64,000 bases of DNA from Nitrospirota bacterium (GCA_021825365.1 JAKAHR010000014.1:1-64000), one strand, 5' to 3'. Positions 38,738 through 50,215 are shown, counted from the first letter of the stretch. Notes: generated by a model from the sequence alone, not told the origin. Made by a program: numbers and translations.

Positions 38738-39001
38738 CTATTTCCTGTGTTTGAGTATCTCTTCAAATCCCTTCAGCCGCTCCGTCCAGCTCTTCAAACC
38801 CTCGCTGCATTCGTACCAGCGCACATAATCGGCGTTGCCGGCCATCTCGCCCGCAGCATGTCTTTTCAGGAAGTCTCCGGTTGTAATCCCATAGGAGCGC
38901 TCCATCTCTGCGATGATCCGCTCACATTCCCTGATCTTGTCCCTGCAGACATCCATCTCCCGCATCGTGGATATATATATTTCGTCATAGGGAACTTCCA
39001 T
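38738..39001 (-). CDS. Small coiled-coil protein, antitoxin-like, 87 aa
   Basis: 87 residues starting MEVPYDEIYISTMREMDVCR, with a helical heptad region IRECERIIAEMERSYGITTG and a C-terminal ERLKGFEEILKHRK. The pattern 'EKKYGM-D-F-E-WE' style is seen in antitoxins of small two-gene modules, but no toxin lies next to it, so this is only a resemblance. It sits between the membrane gene and carB in the pyr operon. Function unknown. Confidence 0.5.
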   Translation of the reverse strand: MEVPYDEIYISTMREMDVCRDKIRECERIIAEMERSYGITTGDFLKRHAAGEMAGNADYVRWYECSEGLKSWTERLKGFEEILKHRK

Positions 39002-39022
39002 TGCGCCTCTTCCTTTCTTTGT

Positions 39023-39634
39023 TCAGGGCAGTCCTGAAAAGCCCCTGATCTCGTCATATGCCGCAAGAGCGTCCTCAGCCCGGCTGCCTGCGAACAGAGT
39101 GCGCGACCCGCCTTCAGACAAAGACAGCTCCAGCACATAGAAGACCTTCTCCTCGCCGAAACCGGGTATCACCGTCCCGTGCTGCGCGGATATCTTCTCG
39201 ACAAAGGCGACGCCGTCCGGATTCTCGATCCCGATCTCCTTCTTCCGGATAAGCAGCCTTTCTATCTTCCCAAAGGGAATCGTCTCCGGCCGGTCTTTCA
39301 CGCCCCCGTGCAGCCCGACCGTAACCGTCCTGCCCTCGGCATCAAAGACGGCCTCGAGGTATCGCTCCCTGAAGACAAACCACCTCAGGAGGAGAAAACC
39401 GGCAACAAAGACCGTCAGAAAGACCGCGCTTAACGCCGGCATCGTGCCGTATGCCCTGGAGAGTATCACGGCGACCAGGCCGGCTACGGCAAAGGATACC
39501 AGGATGGATGCCATCTCCCTGTTGTATATCCCGCTGTGCAGGACGCTGCCTCTTTCAGCGGAGAACAGTGCTGTCCTGAATACCAGTGTCCGGTCCTGTC
39601 TGCGGATGCTGAAGCCTCTGTCTGCGGCCGGCAT
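39023..39634 (-). CDS. Membrane protein with PH-like domain, 203 aa
   Basis: Two membrane helices at about 45-62 and 68-88 (LVSFAVAGLVAVILS and AVFLTVFVAGFLLLRWFVF), then a soluble beta-rich C-terminal half resembling bacterial PH domains (DGRTVTVGLHGGV, IPFGKIERLLI). No enzyme motif. Its ATG overlaps the carA stop by one base (TGATG), so translation is coupled. It is odd to find it between carA and carB; its link to pyrimidine synthesis is unknown. Confidence 0.65.
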   Translation of the reverse strand: MPAADRGFSIRRQDRTLVFRTALFSAERGSVLHSGIYNREMASILVSFAVAGLVAVILSRAYGTMPALSAVFLTVFVAGFLLLRWFVFRERYLEAVFDAEGRTVTVGLHGGVKDRPETIPFGKIERLLIRKKEIGIENPDGVAFVEKISAQHGTVIPGFGEEKVFYVLELSLSEGGSRTLFAGSRAEDALAAYDEIRGFSGLP

Positions 39635-40776
39635 CAGACGGCGACACCCTCGATCAGTTCCCTGAACCTCCTGAACAGATGGGTAGAGTCATTCGGACCC
39701 GGGCCGGCCTCAGGGTGGTGCTGCACCGAAAAGACCGGCAGGTCCACGTGTCTCATTCCCTCCTCTGTCCCGTCATAGAGGTTGACATGGGTGAGCGCCA
39801 CCTTGCCGCCCAGGCTGTTGACGTCGACGCAATAATTGTGGTTCTGCGACGTTATCTCCACCCTGCCCGTGGCGAGGTCCTTGACCGGATGGTTGCCGCC
39901 GTGATGCCCGAACTTCAGCTTATAGGTCCTGCCGCCCAGGGCGAGCCCGAGGATCTGGTGTCCGAGGCAGATGCCGAAGACCGGCTTCTTCCCCATCAGC
40001 TTCCTTGCCGCCTCGATCGCATAGGTGACGGTCTCGGGATCACCCGGACCGTTGCTCAGAAGAACGCCGTCAGGGTTTGTCTCGAGGACAGCCTCCGCTG
40101 GCGTCTGCGCGGGAAATACCGTTACGCCGAACCCGGCCTCCACCAGGTTTCTCAGGATGTTGAACTTGATGCCGAAGTCATAAACAGCCACCTTCAGCAC
40201 CGGCTCAGCCTCTCCCCTGGCAAGGGAAGGGTGGGGGGGTGAGCACCACTTCCAGCAGCCTTCGTTCCATGCGTATGGTTGAGCAACGGTCACTTCCTTC
40301 ACCAGGTCGGAAGAAGAGATGCCGGGATGGGCCCGCACCCTGGCGAGAAGGCTCAGGGGGTCCTGATCGGCGGTCGAGATGATGCCCATCTGGGCGCCGT
40401 GCGTCCTGAGATGACGGGTCAGCGCCCGGGTGTCTATATCCTGAATTCCGACGATGCCCTGCCTCTCCATATACTCCACGAGGCTGCCGGATGAACGCCA
40501 GTTGCTCGGAAAGGGACACGCCTCCCTGACGATGAACCCTTCAGCTTTAATGCCGCCCGCTGATTCGATATCCTCTTCATTGATGCCGTAATTCCCCATT
40601 TGGGTGTACGTCATCATCACGATCTGTCCCTTGTAGGAGGGGTCGGTGAGTATCTCCTGATAGCCGGTCATTGAGGTATTGAAGACCACCTCCCCCGTTG
40701 TCTCGCCCTCTGCGCCGAAACCGTACCCTTCGAATACCGTCCCATCCGCGAGGACGAGCAGCGCCTTTATTCCCAT
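39634..40776 (-). CDS. carA: Carbamoyl-phosphate synthase small subunit
   Basis: 380 residues from ATG 40774-40776; the longer frame to 40830 lies inside pyrC. The N-terminal domain has [15 protein letters not shown] and [17 protein letters not shown]. The class I glutaminase domain has the catalytic cysteine in [13 protein letters not shown] and the histidine/glutamate pair in [11 protein letters not shown]. It supplies ammonia from glutamine to CarB. The linker before the glutaminase part carries a repeat-derived peptide ([11 protein letters not shown]) from a palindromic element. It overlaps pyrC by 10 bases. Confidence 0.96.
   Translation of the reverse strand: MGIKALLVLADGTVFEGYGFGAEGETTGEVVFNTSMTGYQEILTDPSYKGQIVMMTYTQMGNYGINEEDIESAGGIKAEGFIVREACPFPSNWRSSGSLVEYMERQGIVGIQDIDTRALTRHLRTHGAQMGIISTADQDPLSLLARVRAHPGISSSDLVKEVTVAQPYAWNEGCWKWCSPPHPSLARGEAEPVLKVAVYDFGIKFNILRNLVEAGFGVTVFPAQTPAEAVLETNPDGVLLSNGPGDPETVTYAIEAARKLMGKKPVFGICLGHQILGLALGGRTYKLKFGHHGGNHPVKDLATGRVEITSQNHNYCVDVNSLGGKVALTHVNLYDGTEEGMRHVDLPVFSVQHHPEAGPGPNDSTHLFRRFRELIEGVAV
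40209..40243. repeat. GC-rich repeat inside carA (repeat-derived peptide)
   Basis: The plus strand here reads CTCTCCCCTGGCAAGGGA, then AGGGTGGGGGGGTGAG, the CTCTCCC...GGGTGAG form of the intergenic repeat at 31288-31331. In frame it encodes [12 protein letters not shown], a low-complexity linker in CarA. Confidence 0.65.
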
Positions 40777-42058
40777 GAATACACCTTTCCCTTCCAGATG
40801 GTGGCAACAGGCACTGCCGGCAGGACCCATCCTCCGAAGGGCGTATTCCTGCCTTTTGACGCGAACTTTTCCGCATCCACCCGGTATTCCCTGCGCGGGT
40901 CTATGATGACGAGGTCAGCATCAGTGCCCGGCGCAACCGTCCCGCCGCCGGACCCCACGATCCGGGCAGGGTTCACCGCCATCTTCTCGACCAGCGTTGT
41001 CATGCTCAACATACCGTTTGCCACGAGTTTCATCGCAAGCCCTACCGCCGTCTCGAGGCCGGAAATACCCGATGGGGCGAGGTCGAATTCCCCTTCCTTT
41101 TCATCCCGGTGATGAGGGGCGTGGTCTGTTGCGATCACGTCGATGGTGCCGTCGAGCAGGCCTTCCCGGATCGCCTCGACATCCGTCTTTCGCCTGAGGG
41201 GCGGGTTCACCTTTGCATTGGCGTCGTACTCCCGCACAGCCTCCTCGGTAATGCTGAAGTAGTGCGGGCATGTCTCCGCGGTCACCGCTGCAAGCCCCCG
41301 CTTCTTCGCCGCCCTGACGGCAGCGACCGATCCGGCCGTCGAGACATGGGCGATATGCAGTCTCCCGCCGGTGAGTTCGGCAAGGCTGATGTCCCGTGAC
41401 ACCATGATCTCTTCCGCCTGCGCGGGTATGCCCCGCAGGCCGAGGGTCACCGAAAGGAGCCCCTCATTCATCACTCCGCCGCCCGCAAGGGCCAGATCTT
41501 CACAGTGCGATATGATCGGCAGGTCATGGACGCGTGAGTATTCGAGTGCGCGCCGCATGAGCAGGCTGTCCATGACCGGCCTCCCGTCATCGGAAAAGGC
41601 GACGCACCCCGCCTCATGCATGAGGGTGAATTCCGCCAGTTCTTCGCCCTTCTGACCCTTCGAGATGGCGCCGATCGGCAGGACGGTGCAGGTGCCCTCG
41701 TTCCTGGCCCTGCTCAGGATGAATTCCGTGACGCTGGCGTTGTCATTGACCGGCCGGGTATTGGGCATGCAACAGACCGCCGTAAAACCGCCGCGGGCAG
41801 CGGCCTCGGTCCCCGTCCTGATCGTCTCCTTGTATTCATATCCCGGCTCCCTCAGGTGGACATGGAGGTCGATAAGGCCCGGGAGCACGTACATGCCGGC
41901 CGCATCGATGACCCGATAGCCGGGAAGCCGTGCAGACCGGACGGCCGGGTTTTTCTTCTTCCGCACCTTCTGTATCCTGCCGCCCTCGATGTAGATGTCG
42001 CAGATTCCATCGATGCCCTGCCGGGGATCGACCAGATGACCGTTTTGTATGAACACCT

Positions 42059-42062
<4 letters not shown>
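40767..42062 (-). CDS. pyrC: Dihydroorotase
   Basis: 431 residues of the class I dihydroorotase type. The metal site is [12 protein letters not shown] (HxH), with [16 protein letters not shown] and [10 protein letters not shown] as the other ligands and catalytic aspartate. It closes carbamoyl-aspartate to dihydroorotate. N-terminal and C-terminal strands form the usual small beta domain. It overlaps pyrB at its 5' end (4 bp) and carA at its 3' end, showing tight translational coupling in the pyr operon. Confidence 0.96.
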
Positions 42063-43614
<1,552 letters not shown>

Positions 43615-43669
43615 TCACGCTGACTCCTTTGCCTTCCTAGCCTCACCGTGCTATGTTTAAAGGCAGATT

Positions 43670-43699
43670 ATTTAACCATAATACGTCGAAGGCTGTCAA
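43670..43699 (-). promoter_or_regulatory. Promoter of the pyr operon
   Basis: Read on the minus strand: TTGACA (43699-43694), 18-bp spacer, TTAAAT (43675-43670). It leaves a leader of roughly 150-160 nt before pyrR, long enough for an attenuator, though no clear terminator with a U-tract is visible in it. Confidence 0.5.
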
Positions 43700-43779
43700 A
43701 CAATCGCCCACATGCCGCATTTCCTTTGGATTATCTAACGTTATGTAATAATTGACACTATTTGGAAGGGTACGATAAT

Positions 43780-46317
43780 ATGTTAGGTACATCCATGGCT
43801 GATAAAACCCTGATAATGAAAGAGGCTCAGAAGTATCTCGCCAAGGGCCAGGTCGACAAGGCCATTTCCGAATGGGAAAAACTCCTGAAGGAATCGCCTG
43901 ACGGGAATGTCTACAACATCATCGGCGACCTGTACCTGAAAAAGGGCGACAGGAAGAACGCCGTCGATTCTTTCCACCATGCAGCCGGTTTTTTCAGGGA
44001 GGAGGGTTTCTCCCTCAAGGCCCTCGCGCTGTACAAAAAGGTGCTCAACATCAACGCTGCAGACGCGGACGCGCTCTTTGCGCTCGGCGAGTTGAGCGAG
44101 GAGAAGGGTCTGGCCACCGATGCGATCAAATACTGCCTCGCCGCGGTTGATGCCTATTCGAAGGAAGGGAAGAAGGACAAGGTGCTTAGTGTCTATCAAA
44201 AGATACTTTCCCTTTCCCCGTCGAACATGCCGCTGAGAAACAAGATCGCCGAGATGTTCCTCAAGGAAGGACTCCTGACAGATGCGGCAAAGGAATACCT
44301 CTACATGGCCGGCCTGCATGCGGAAAAGGGGGAGCTGCCGAAGGCGTTTGAGCACTACCAGAAGGTGCTGGAATTAGCTCCCGGCAACAAGGAAGGACTC
44401 CTGGGGATCAGCGATCTGTACGAGAAGTCGGGAGATGCGGCGAATGCGGCTGCCTATCTCAAACAGGCTATGAAACTGATGCCGGAGGACACTGACATCG
44501 CCTTCCGGTTTGCAGGACTCTCCTTCCGGACGGGCGATACCGCCTCTGCCCGGGCTGCCCTCGAAAAACTCTCCGGCATGGAGCCGTCCAACATGCGGGC
44601 CCGGAAGCTGCTGGGAGATATACTCCTGAGAGAAGGGGACACGCAGGCGGCCTGGGGCGCATATCTCCCGGTCATCGATGAGATGATCGCCTCTGAACGC
44701 TATGACGAGGCGGTTGAACTGCTCGACCCTTTCCGGGAGTTCGATCCCCTGGAGACGGGAAAGAGACTGGTATCGCTCTACCGGCAGACGGGTGATGACG
44801 CCCGGGTTGTTTCCGCACTCATCATGCTGGGCGGCGCATATAAGGAGCAGGGGATGCGGGATGAGGCGCTGAGCTGTTATCAGGAGGCGCTCCAGATAAC
44901 CCCTGACGATGAACAGCTCAGGGGACTGGTTGATGAGTTGTCGCCCGCAACGGAGCCGGTTGCCGAGCCGGCCGCTGAGGAGCCGCATGCCGGGCGGGGG
45001 CCGGGGGCTGTCCCCGAGTCGATCGCCGTCGTGGCAGCAGGCGAGAAGACCGCTGAGGAGATATTCATCGAAGCCGATATCTTCTCCCGGTACGGCCTGG
45101 TAAACGAGGCGGTCAAGATTCTTGAGGGCCTCAAGACGCGGGACCCGCAGAATATGGAACTGCATACCAGACTGAGGTCCCTCTACGTGGAGTCGGGGGA
45201 CAAGGAATCAGCGGTTACCGAATGCCTCATCCTCGCCGAACTGCACAGACGCCGCAACGATGAGGCGCGGGCAGAGGAGATGCTCAACGATGCCTTTGCC
45301 ATCTCTCCCGAAGACCCGCGCCTTGCCCAACGCGCACGTGCCTCTTTTCTGGAGCCCACGTCATACCGCGGGGAAGAGGAGCCGGAGCGCGCTGCCGAGG
45401 GGCCCCAGATAGAGGAATATGAGGAGGAGATCGCGGAGGCGGATTTCTATGTCAGGCAGGGACTGGTCCAGGATGCCGCGAAGATCCTCGAAAAACTGCA
45501 TGATCTTTTCCCTGACAACAAGAACATCAAGGAACGGTTGAACAGTCTCGGACAGATATCCGAGATGACCGGATCGGCTGAGATGACCGGCATGTTCTCG
45601 GAGATGGAAGGGGGGCTGGAGGAGACCCTCTCGGGGGTCGATTTCCCGGAAGAGGAGAGGGCTTCGGTCGAAAAGGAAGAAGGGGTTTCGGTCGAACAGA
45701 AGGGGGAGCCCGCTGTGCCCCCTGCAGAGTTCGAAGACCTCAGCCTTACCGATCAGGACCTGATGGACGCACAGGAGATGCCCGAGCCGGCCCTTGACAG
45801 CGATGTGCTCGAGATCTTCCAGGAATTCAAGAAGGGCCTGGAGAAGGAACTGGGGGATGAAGATTCCGAGACCCATTACAACCTCGGCATCGCCTATAAG
45901 GAAATGGGTCTCATCGACGATGCGATCAAGGAGTTTCAGACCTCCCGGTCTGACCCGAAACGGGTGGTGCAGTCCTCCACCATGCTCGGCGTCTGTTATA
46001 TGGAAAAGGGGCTGTATTCCCTTGCGGTGGACGTCCTCGCTGCGCTGCTGAAGGAGCTGCCCGCCGGGGATGAGACCCACTGGGCCGTCAAGTACGACCT
46101 TGCCGATGCATACGAAAAGGCGGGCAATACCAAAGAGGCGCTCCGTCTCTTCACCGAGGTATATGGCTGGAATGCGCGGTTCAGGAGCGTTTCCGAGAGA
46201 CTCGGACAGTTCAAAGGGGGTCGCCCGGGAGGACAGGAGTCACCGGCCCCGGAGCCGCCTCACGAGGAACCCAAGGGACAGCCGAAAACGAAGAAGGACC
46301 GGGTTTCCTACCTCTGA
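43780..46317 (+). CDS. Large TPR-repeat protein
   Basis: Start ATG 43780, behind GGAAGGG, is chosen; the TTG at 43762 is unsupported and ATG 43795 is an alternative. 845 residues made of many TPR helices (ALALYKKVLNINAADADALF, ALSCYQEALQITPDDEQL), with a Pro/Glu/Ala-rich break at about 395-415 and an acidic stretch at about 600-660. No signal peptide. It is a protein-protein scaffold. It is followed by an ExeA-like ATPase on the same strand; together they may act in envelope or pilus assembly, by inference only. Confidence 0.8.
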   Translation: MLGTSMADKTLIMKEAQKYLAKGQVDKAISEWEKLLKESPDGNVYNIIGDLYLKKGDRKNAVDSFHHAAGFFREEGFSLKALALYKKVLNINAADADALFALGELSEEKGLATDAIKYCLAAVDAYSKEGKKDKVLSVYQKILSLSPSNMPLRNKIAEMFLKEGLLTDAAKEYLYMAGLHAEKGELPKAFEHYQKVLELAPGNKEGLLGISDLYEKSGDAANAAAYLKQAMKLMPEDTDIAFRFAGLSFRTGDTASARAALEKLSGMEPSNMRARKLLGDILLREGDTQAAWGAYLPVIDEMIASERYDEAVELLDPFREFDPLETGKRLVSLYRQTGDDARVVSALIMLGGAYKEQGMRDEALSCYQEALQITPDDEQLRGLVDELSPATEPVAEPAAEEPHAGRGPGAVPESIAVVAAGEKTAEEIFIEADIFSRYGLVNEAVKILEGLKTRDPQNMELHTRLRSLYVESGDKESAVTECLILAELHRRRNDEARAEEMLNDAFAISPEDPRLAQRARASFLEPTSYRGEEEPERAAEGPQIEEYEEEIAEADFYVRQGLVQDAAKILEKLHDLFPDNKNIKERLNSLGQISEMTGSAEMTGMFSEMEGGLEETLSGVDFPEEERASVEKEEGVSVEQKGEPAVPPAEFEDLSLTDQDLMDAQEMPEPALDSDVLEIFQEFKKGLEKELGDEDSETHYNLGIAYKEMGLIDDAIKEFQTSRSDPKRVVQSSTMLGVCYMEKGLYSLAVDVLAALLKELPAGDETHWAVKYDLADAYEKAGNTKEALRLFTEVYGWNARFRSVSERLGQFKGGRPGGQESPAPEPPHEEPKGQPKTKKDRVSYL

Positions 46318-46395
46318 TCAGTCTTCTGCGTTCTCAAATCCCACGGAATCTGCTACAATAGTCACTGACTTGTCTGCGGAGGAGACACATCCTGC

Positions 46396-47211
46396 ATGGA
46401 TTACTTGGAATATTATCAGCTCAGTGAACACCCTTTTTCGAATGTCGTGGACAGTAGGTTCTACTATAACAGTCCGCAACAGTCTGCTGCCATAACCAAG
46501 CTGAAGTATGCCATTGATACGAAGAAAGGGCTCGCCGTTGTCATCGGCAATATCGGCGCGGGCAAGACGACCCTCGCCCGCAAGCTCCTGGAAGAACTGG
46601 ACGAGGAACACTATGAGGCTGCGCTCCTCGTTATCATTCACGCCTCTGTCAGCTCCGAGTGGCTCTTCAAGAAATTCGCGATACAGCTGGGTGTCAAGAA
46701 CATCAGGGAAGACAAGATAGAGCTGATCAGCGAGATATACCGCCGGCTCGCCGAGATAAGCGAAGAGGGCAAGAAGGCGGTTGTGCTCATGGATGAGGTG
46801 CAGATGCTCAACTCCCGGGAGATCATGGAGGAGTTCCGGGGCCTTCTCAATATGGAGAGCCCGGAGGGCAAGCTGGTCAATTTCGTCTTCTTCGGGCTGC
46901 CGGACCTCGATCATGTCCTCAGCCTGGATGAGCCCCTCAAGCAGCGGGTGGCCGTCAGGATACGGCTTGACGCCTTCACCCAGGAAAACGCGCGTGACTA
47001 CATAAAACACCGGCTGAAGGTCGCGGGATGCTCAAACGATATCTTTTCTGACAGGTCCATCCAGCTCATATGGAAATACTCCAACGGCAGCCCGAGGCTC
47101 ATCAACACCATCTGCGACAACGCCCTTCTCGAGGGCTTTCTCTTCAAGAACCCCGTCATCGACGAGTCCACCATAAAGACCGTTGCCGTGGACCTGGGGC
47201 TCGAATCCTGA
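46396..47211 (+). CDS. ExeA/GspA-like AAA ATPase
   Basis: 271 residues starting MDYLEYYQLSEHPFSNV, the family opening seen in ExeA-like ATPases. Walker A is GNIGAGKTTLA, Walker B VVLMDEVQML, and a sensor-like QRVAVRIRLDAF follows. No C-terminal peptidoglycan domain is present, unlike full ExeA. GGAGGAG precedes the ATG. The 78-bp gap from the TPR gene suggests co-transcription. ExeA-type proteins help secretin assembly; similar ATPases also serve transposition, but no transposase is near. Confidence 0.82.
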   Translation: MDYLEYYQLSEHPFSNVVDSRFYYNSPQQSAAITKLKYAIDTKKGLAVVIGNIGAGKTTLARKLLEELDEEHYEAALLVIIHASVSSEWLFKKFAIQLGVKNIREDKIELISEIYRRLAEISEEGKKAVVLMDEVQMLNSREIMEEFRGLLNMESPEGKLVNFVFFGLPDLDHVLSLDEPLKQRVAVRIRLDAFTQENARDYIKHRLKVAGCSNDIFSDRSIQLIWKYSNGSPRLINTICDNALLEGFLFKNPVIDESTIKTVAVDLGLES

Positions 47212-47217
47212 CCTTCT

Positions 47218-47841
47218 TCAGGCCCTGAAGGCCATCTCCTTGACACGCAGCGTCACGGAGTATTTCATCAGTTCTATCCTGATTTTCGACTGGTACCATA
47301 CCCCGTTTCTCTCTTCAGGATCACTGTAGGAGACGGTCAGTTCCTTGTCGTCGTCAAGCCAGATGCGCTGACGCTCCGGAAGGAGGGTCTTCTTGTTGAG
47401 CCAGATTTCCCGCTCAGCGTTCCTCACCACATACCGGGCGCCCTCGTCGGTAATCGTATAGTCGCCGACGTCCCACCAGAAGAGGCAATCCCTGAGTCCG
47501 CGCGTCAACAGGTCCGTCCGGCCCTTGTCCAGGTGAGGCCTGCTCTTCGTCACGCCGTCTTTTGAGCTCACCTCCATGGCGAGGAAGCCCAAAGAATAAA
47601 CACGAAGGCTCATGTCCCCGTTTTTCGAGATGGTCAGGGCCGCGTCGCCCCGCATGTCGCTGTCGTTGCGCTCAAAGAGGATGGAAAACTGCGTCTCTAT
47701 CTCGGAGATCCCGTTGCGCGCAGAAAGGTACTCCCTGAGATCTCTCCCTTCGAGGGACGGCGCCACGACCCGCGCCGGCGCGCACGCCGCCATCGTAACG
47801 AGTAGGCTAACCCAGAACAGCCTCAAGGCATTCATCAACAT
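47218..47841 (-). CDS. Lipoprotein, about 207 aa (DUF4292-like)
   Basis: The signal peptide ends in a lipobox (LLVTMAAC), giving a lipid-anchored Cys near residue 20. The rest is beta-strand rich (SEIETQFSILFERNDSDMRG, DGVTKSRPHLDKG, WYQSKIRIELMKYSVTLRVK), with a LolB/DUF4292-like feel. Start ATG 47841 follows GGAG by six bases. Its 5' end overlaps the 3' end of radA by 35 bp on the same strand, so the two are co-transcribed. Substrate unknown. Confidence 0.7.
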   Translation of the reverse strand: MLMNALRLFWVSLLVTMAACAPARVVAPSLEGRDLREYLSARNGISEIETQFSILFERNDSDMRGDAALTISKNGDMSLRVYSLGFLAMEVSSKDGVTKSRPHLDKGRTDLLTRGLRDCLFWWDVGDYTITDEGARYVVRNAEREIWLNKKTLLPERQRIWLDDDKELTVSYSDPEERNGVWYQSKIRIELMKYSVTLRVKEMAFRA

Positions 47842-49171
47842 CTTTCACTCCGGTTATCGTCAATCCGTTGCACCCTCTCCATTTCTCCGCGTTTCCCGCC
47901 GGGATGACCGCGCGGGCAAAACCGATCTTCGCAGCCTCCTTGAGCCGGGCCTCTGCCTGGGCAACAGCCCTGATCTCTCCCGAGAGACCGACCTCGCCGA
48001 AGAGGAAGGTCCTGGGGTCAACCGGCACATCCCTCGCGGAGGAGGCGATTGTCGCGATGACGCCGAGGTCGACAGCAGGTTCGATAATGCGTAATCCCCC
48101 CACGACATTGATAAAGACGTCCATGCCGCCCAGGTGCAGGCCCGCCCTCTTCTCGAGCACGGCGATGAGGAGGTTTACGCGGTTGAAGTCAACGCCGATG
48201 CTTGTCCTCCTCGGCATGCCGAAGTTTGTTTGGGAGACGAGGGCCTGGATCTCGACCATGAGCGGCCTCGTCCCCTCGATGCTCGCAACGACTGATGAGC
48301 CGGATACGTTCTTCGGCCGCTCCGACAGGAAAAGTTCGGAGGGGTTGTCCACCTCGATGAGCCCTGAGTCGGACATCTCGAATATGCCGATCTCGTTTGT
48401 TGAACCGAAACGGTTCTTGATCGTACGGAGTATGCGGAAGGAATGGCCCCTGTCGCCCTCGAAATAGAGGACCGTATCAACGATATGCTCCAGCACGCGC
48501 GGCCCTGCTATCGTCCCTTCCTTGGTGACATGACCGACGATAAACACCGGTATCCCGGATCGCTTCGCAAAGAGCATGAGTTTTGCGGCGCATTCCCGCA
48601 CCTGACCTACAGAGCCGGGAGCAGAGATAAGTTCCTGGGTATAGACCGTCTGTATCGAGTCGACGACCATGGCGCCGGGCGAGAGTTTGGCAGCTGCATC
48701 AAGGATTCCTTCAAGGCCGGTCTCGGACAGAAGGACAATCCCCTCCGCTTTCACCGAGAGCCTCTCCGCCCTCATCTTGATCTGCTGGGGCGATTCCTCC
48801 CCGGAGACATAGAGGAGCTTCCCTGCAGCTGCGGAAAGGCCTGAACAGGCCTGGAGAAGAAGGGTCGATTTCCCGATGCCCGGATCGCCGCCTACAAGGA
48901 CCACAGACCCGGGGACGACGCCGCCGCCCAGGACGCGGTCGAGTTCGCTGATCCCTGTGCCTGTTCTCTTCCCGGAGGTCCCCTCCACCGTCTGAAGAGG
49001 CACCGGCTCGACCTTGCCGTGGGACGCGAACGAGGCAGCCTGCCTTTGGCCGGAGAAGGATTTCTCCTCAACAAGAGTGTTCCAGCCGCCGCAGTCAGGG
49101 CATTTACCGAGCCACTTGGGGCTCGAAAAACCGCACGACTGGCACTGGAAGAAGGTCTTTACCTTTGCCAA
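47807..49171 (-). CDS. radA: DNA repair protein RadA
   Basis: 454 residues, full length. The N-terminal zinc finger is CQSCGFSS and CPDCGGWNT. Walker A is GGDPGIGKSTLL, the RadA-specific KNRFGSTNE motif is present, and a C-terminal Lon-like domain carries GGLRIIEPAVDLGVIAT. RadA drives branch migration in RecA-mediated recombination. Its 3' end overlaps the lipoprotein gene. Confidence 0.96.
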   Translation of the reverse strand: MAKVKTFFQCQSCGFSSPKWLGKCPDCGGWNTLVEEKSFSGQRQAASFASHGKVEPVPLQTVEGTSGKRTGTGISELDRVLGGGVVPGSVVLVGGDPGIGKSTLLLQACSGLSAAAGKLLYVSGEESPQQIKMRAERLSVKAEGIVLLSETGLEGILDAAAKLSPGAMVVDSIQTVYTQELISAPGSVGQVRECAAKLMLFAKRSGIPVFIVGHVTKEGTIAGPRVLEHIVDTVLYFEGDRGHSFRILRTIKNRFGSTNEIGIFEMSDSGLIEVDNPSELFLSERPKNVSGSSVVASIEGTRPLMVEIQALVSQTNFGMPRRTSIGVDFNRVNLLIAVLEKRAGLHLGGMDVFINVVGGLRIIEPAVDLGVIATIASSARDVPVDPRTFLFGEVGLSGEIRAVAQAEARLKEAAKIGFARAVIPAGNAEKWRGCNGLTITGVKDVDECLEAVLG

Positions 49172-49255
49172 AAGACGCTGCCTGCATGCCCGGGATTCAC
49201 AGGATCATTATAGTCTGTTTGGGCCATGGAAGGGAAATGAGAGAAGAGCCGACTT

Positions 49256-50017
49256 TCAGGGGTTAAACAGCCGCATGCCTTTGCCGGGAGCCACGGTGCG
49301 CGCGAAATACGTCCCCATGTGCCTTTTGGCTCGACGGGCGGCTTCACGAGGGCTGTGCCCGCGGGCGAGCATCGCGGCCAGGGCAGAGGAAAAGGTGCAT
49401 CCCGTCCCGTGAAATTCTCCCGGGTATCTCTTCCCCCGGAGACTGATATATCCCCCGTCATAGAGCACGTCGGCCGGTTCGCCTTCCAGGTGGCCGCCTG
49501 TGATGATTACGCAGGCCGGGCCGAACTCTTTGATCTTTACGGCTGCGGAGGCCATATCCTTCATGTCCCGTATCCGCATACCGGCCAGGATTTCCGCCTC
49601 ACGGAGATTCGGCGTTACAACCGTGCAAAGCGGAAGGAGGATATCTCGAATCGCGGCAGGCAGACCGGCCTCTGCAAGCCTCTTTCCCCGCGACGGCCGG
49701 ATAACCGGGTCGAGAACAATGTTGTGGAGAGAATGCTTTCGTATGATACGTTCGACCACCCGCACGTTCAGGACGCTGTACAGCATCCCTATCTTTACCG
49801 CGTCCGGCGTGATGTCGGAAAGCAGGACGTCCAGCTGCTTTCTGAGGAAACGCGACTCCACCGGCATGGCAGCTTCGACACCACGCGTGTTTTGAGCGGT
49901 CAGGGCTGCGGCAGCGGAGAGGCTGTAGATACCGAGCGCACGAAAGACCTTCAGGTCTTCCTGAAGGCCGGCTCCCCCGGTCGGATCAAAGCCGGCGATG
50001 CTGAGGGCAATTTTCAT
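49256..50017 (-). CDS. thiD: Hydroxymethylpyrimidine (phosphate) kinase
   Basis: 253 residues. Motifs: IAGFDPTGGAGLQEDLKVF, ALTAQNTRGV, DAVKIGMLYS, VLDPVIRPSRGKRL, TPNLREAEIL and the anion hole GTGCTFSSALAA. It phosphorylates HMP and HMP-P in thiamine synthesis. No thiE or thiC is adjacent, and no TPP riboswitch was recognised upstream. Confidence 0.94.
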   Translation of the reverse strand: MKIALSIAGFDPTGGAGLQEDLKVFRALGIYSLSAAAALTAQNTRGVEAAMPVESRFLRKQLDVLLSDITPDAVKIGMLYSVLNVRVVERIIRKHSLHNIVLDPVIRPSRGKRLAEAGLPAAIRDILLPLCTVVTPNLREAEILAGMRIRDMKDMASAAVKIKEFGPACVIITGGHLEGEPADVLYDGGYISLRGKRYPGEFHGTGCTFSSALAAMLARGHSPREAARRAKRHMGTYFARTVAPGKGMRLFNP

Positions 50018-50187
50018 GAAAGGATTATACCTTTGCGTTCCCCTGTTGACAAGCTTCGCGTTGCTTTCCTTTCCGTTATAGGGATGGGTTTTCTCAAATC
50101 AGGATGTTTTGTGGATGAACATCACGGATAATAACTGCATTTCCAAAGGTGGCACAATCCATGCAATATAAATTATTCCGTCTAGGG

Positions 50188-50213
50188 AGAAAGTCGGGAA
50201 AACCCCACTTTCT
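50188..50213 (+). other. Hairpin directly before the lipoprotein promoter
   Basis: AGAAAGT (50188-50194) pairs with ACTTTCT (50207-50213), with an inner GGG-AAAA-CCC part. It abuts the -35 box at 50216 and could be an operator. No U-tract. Confidence 0.4.
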
Positions 50214-50215
50214 TG

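Noticed and set aside
50018-50187. TPP riboswitch for thiD or a c-di-GMP riboswitch
   Set aside because: The conserved cores of these riboswitches were not found on either strand.
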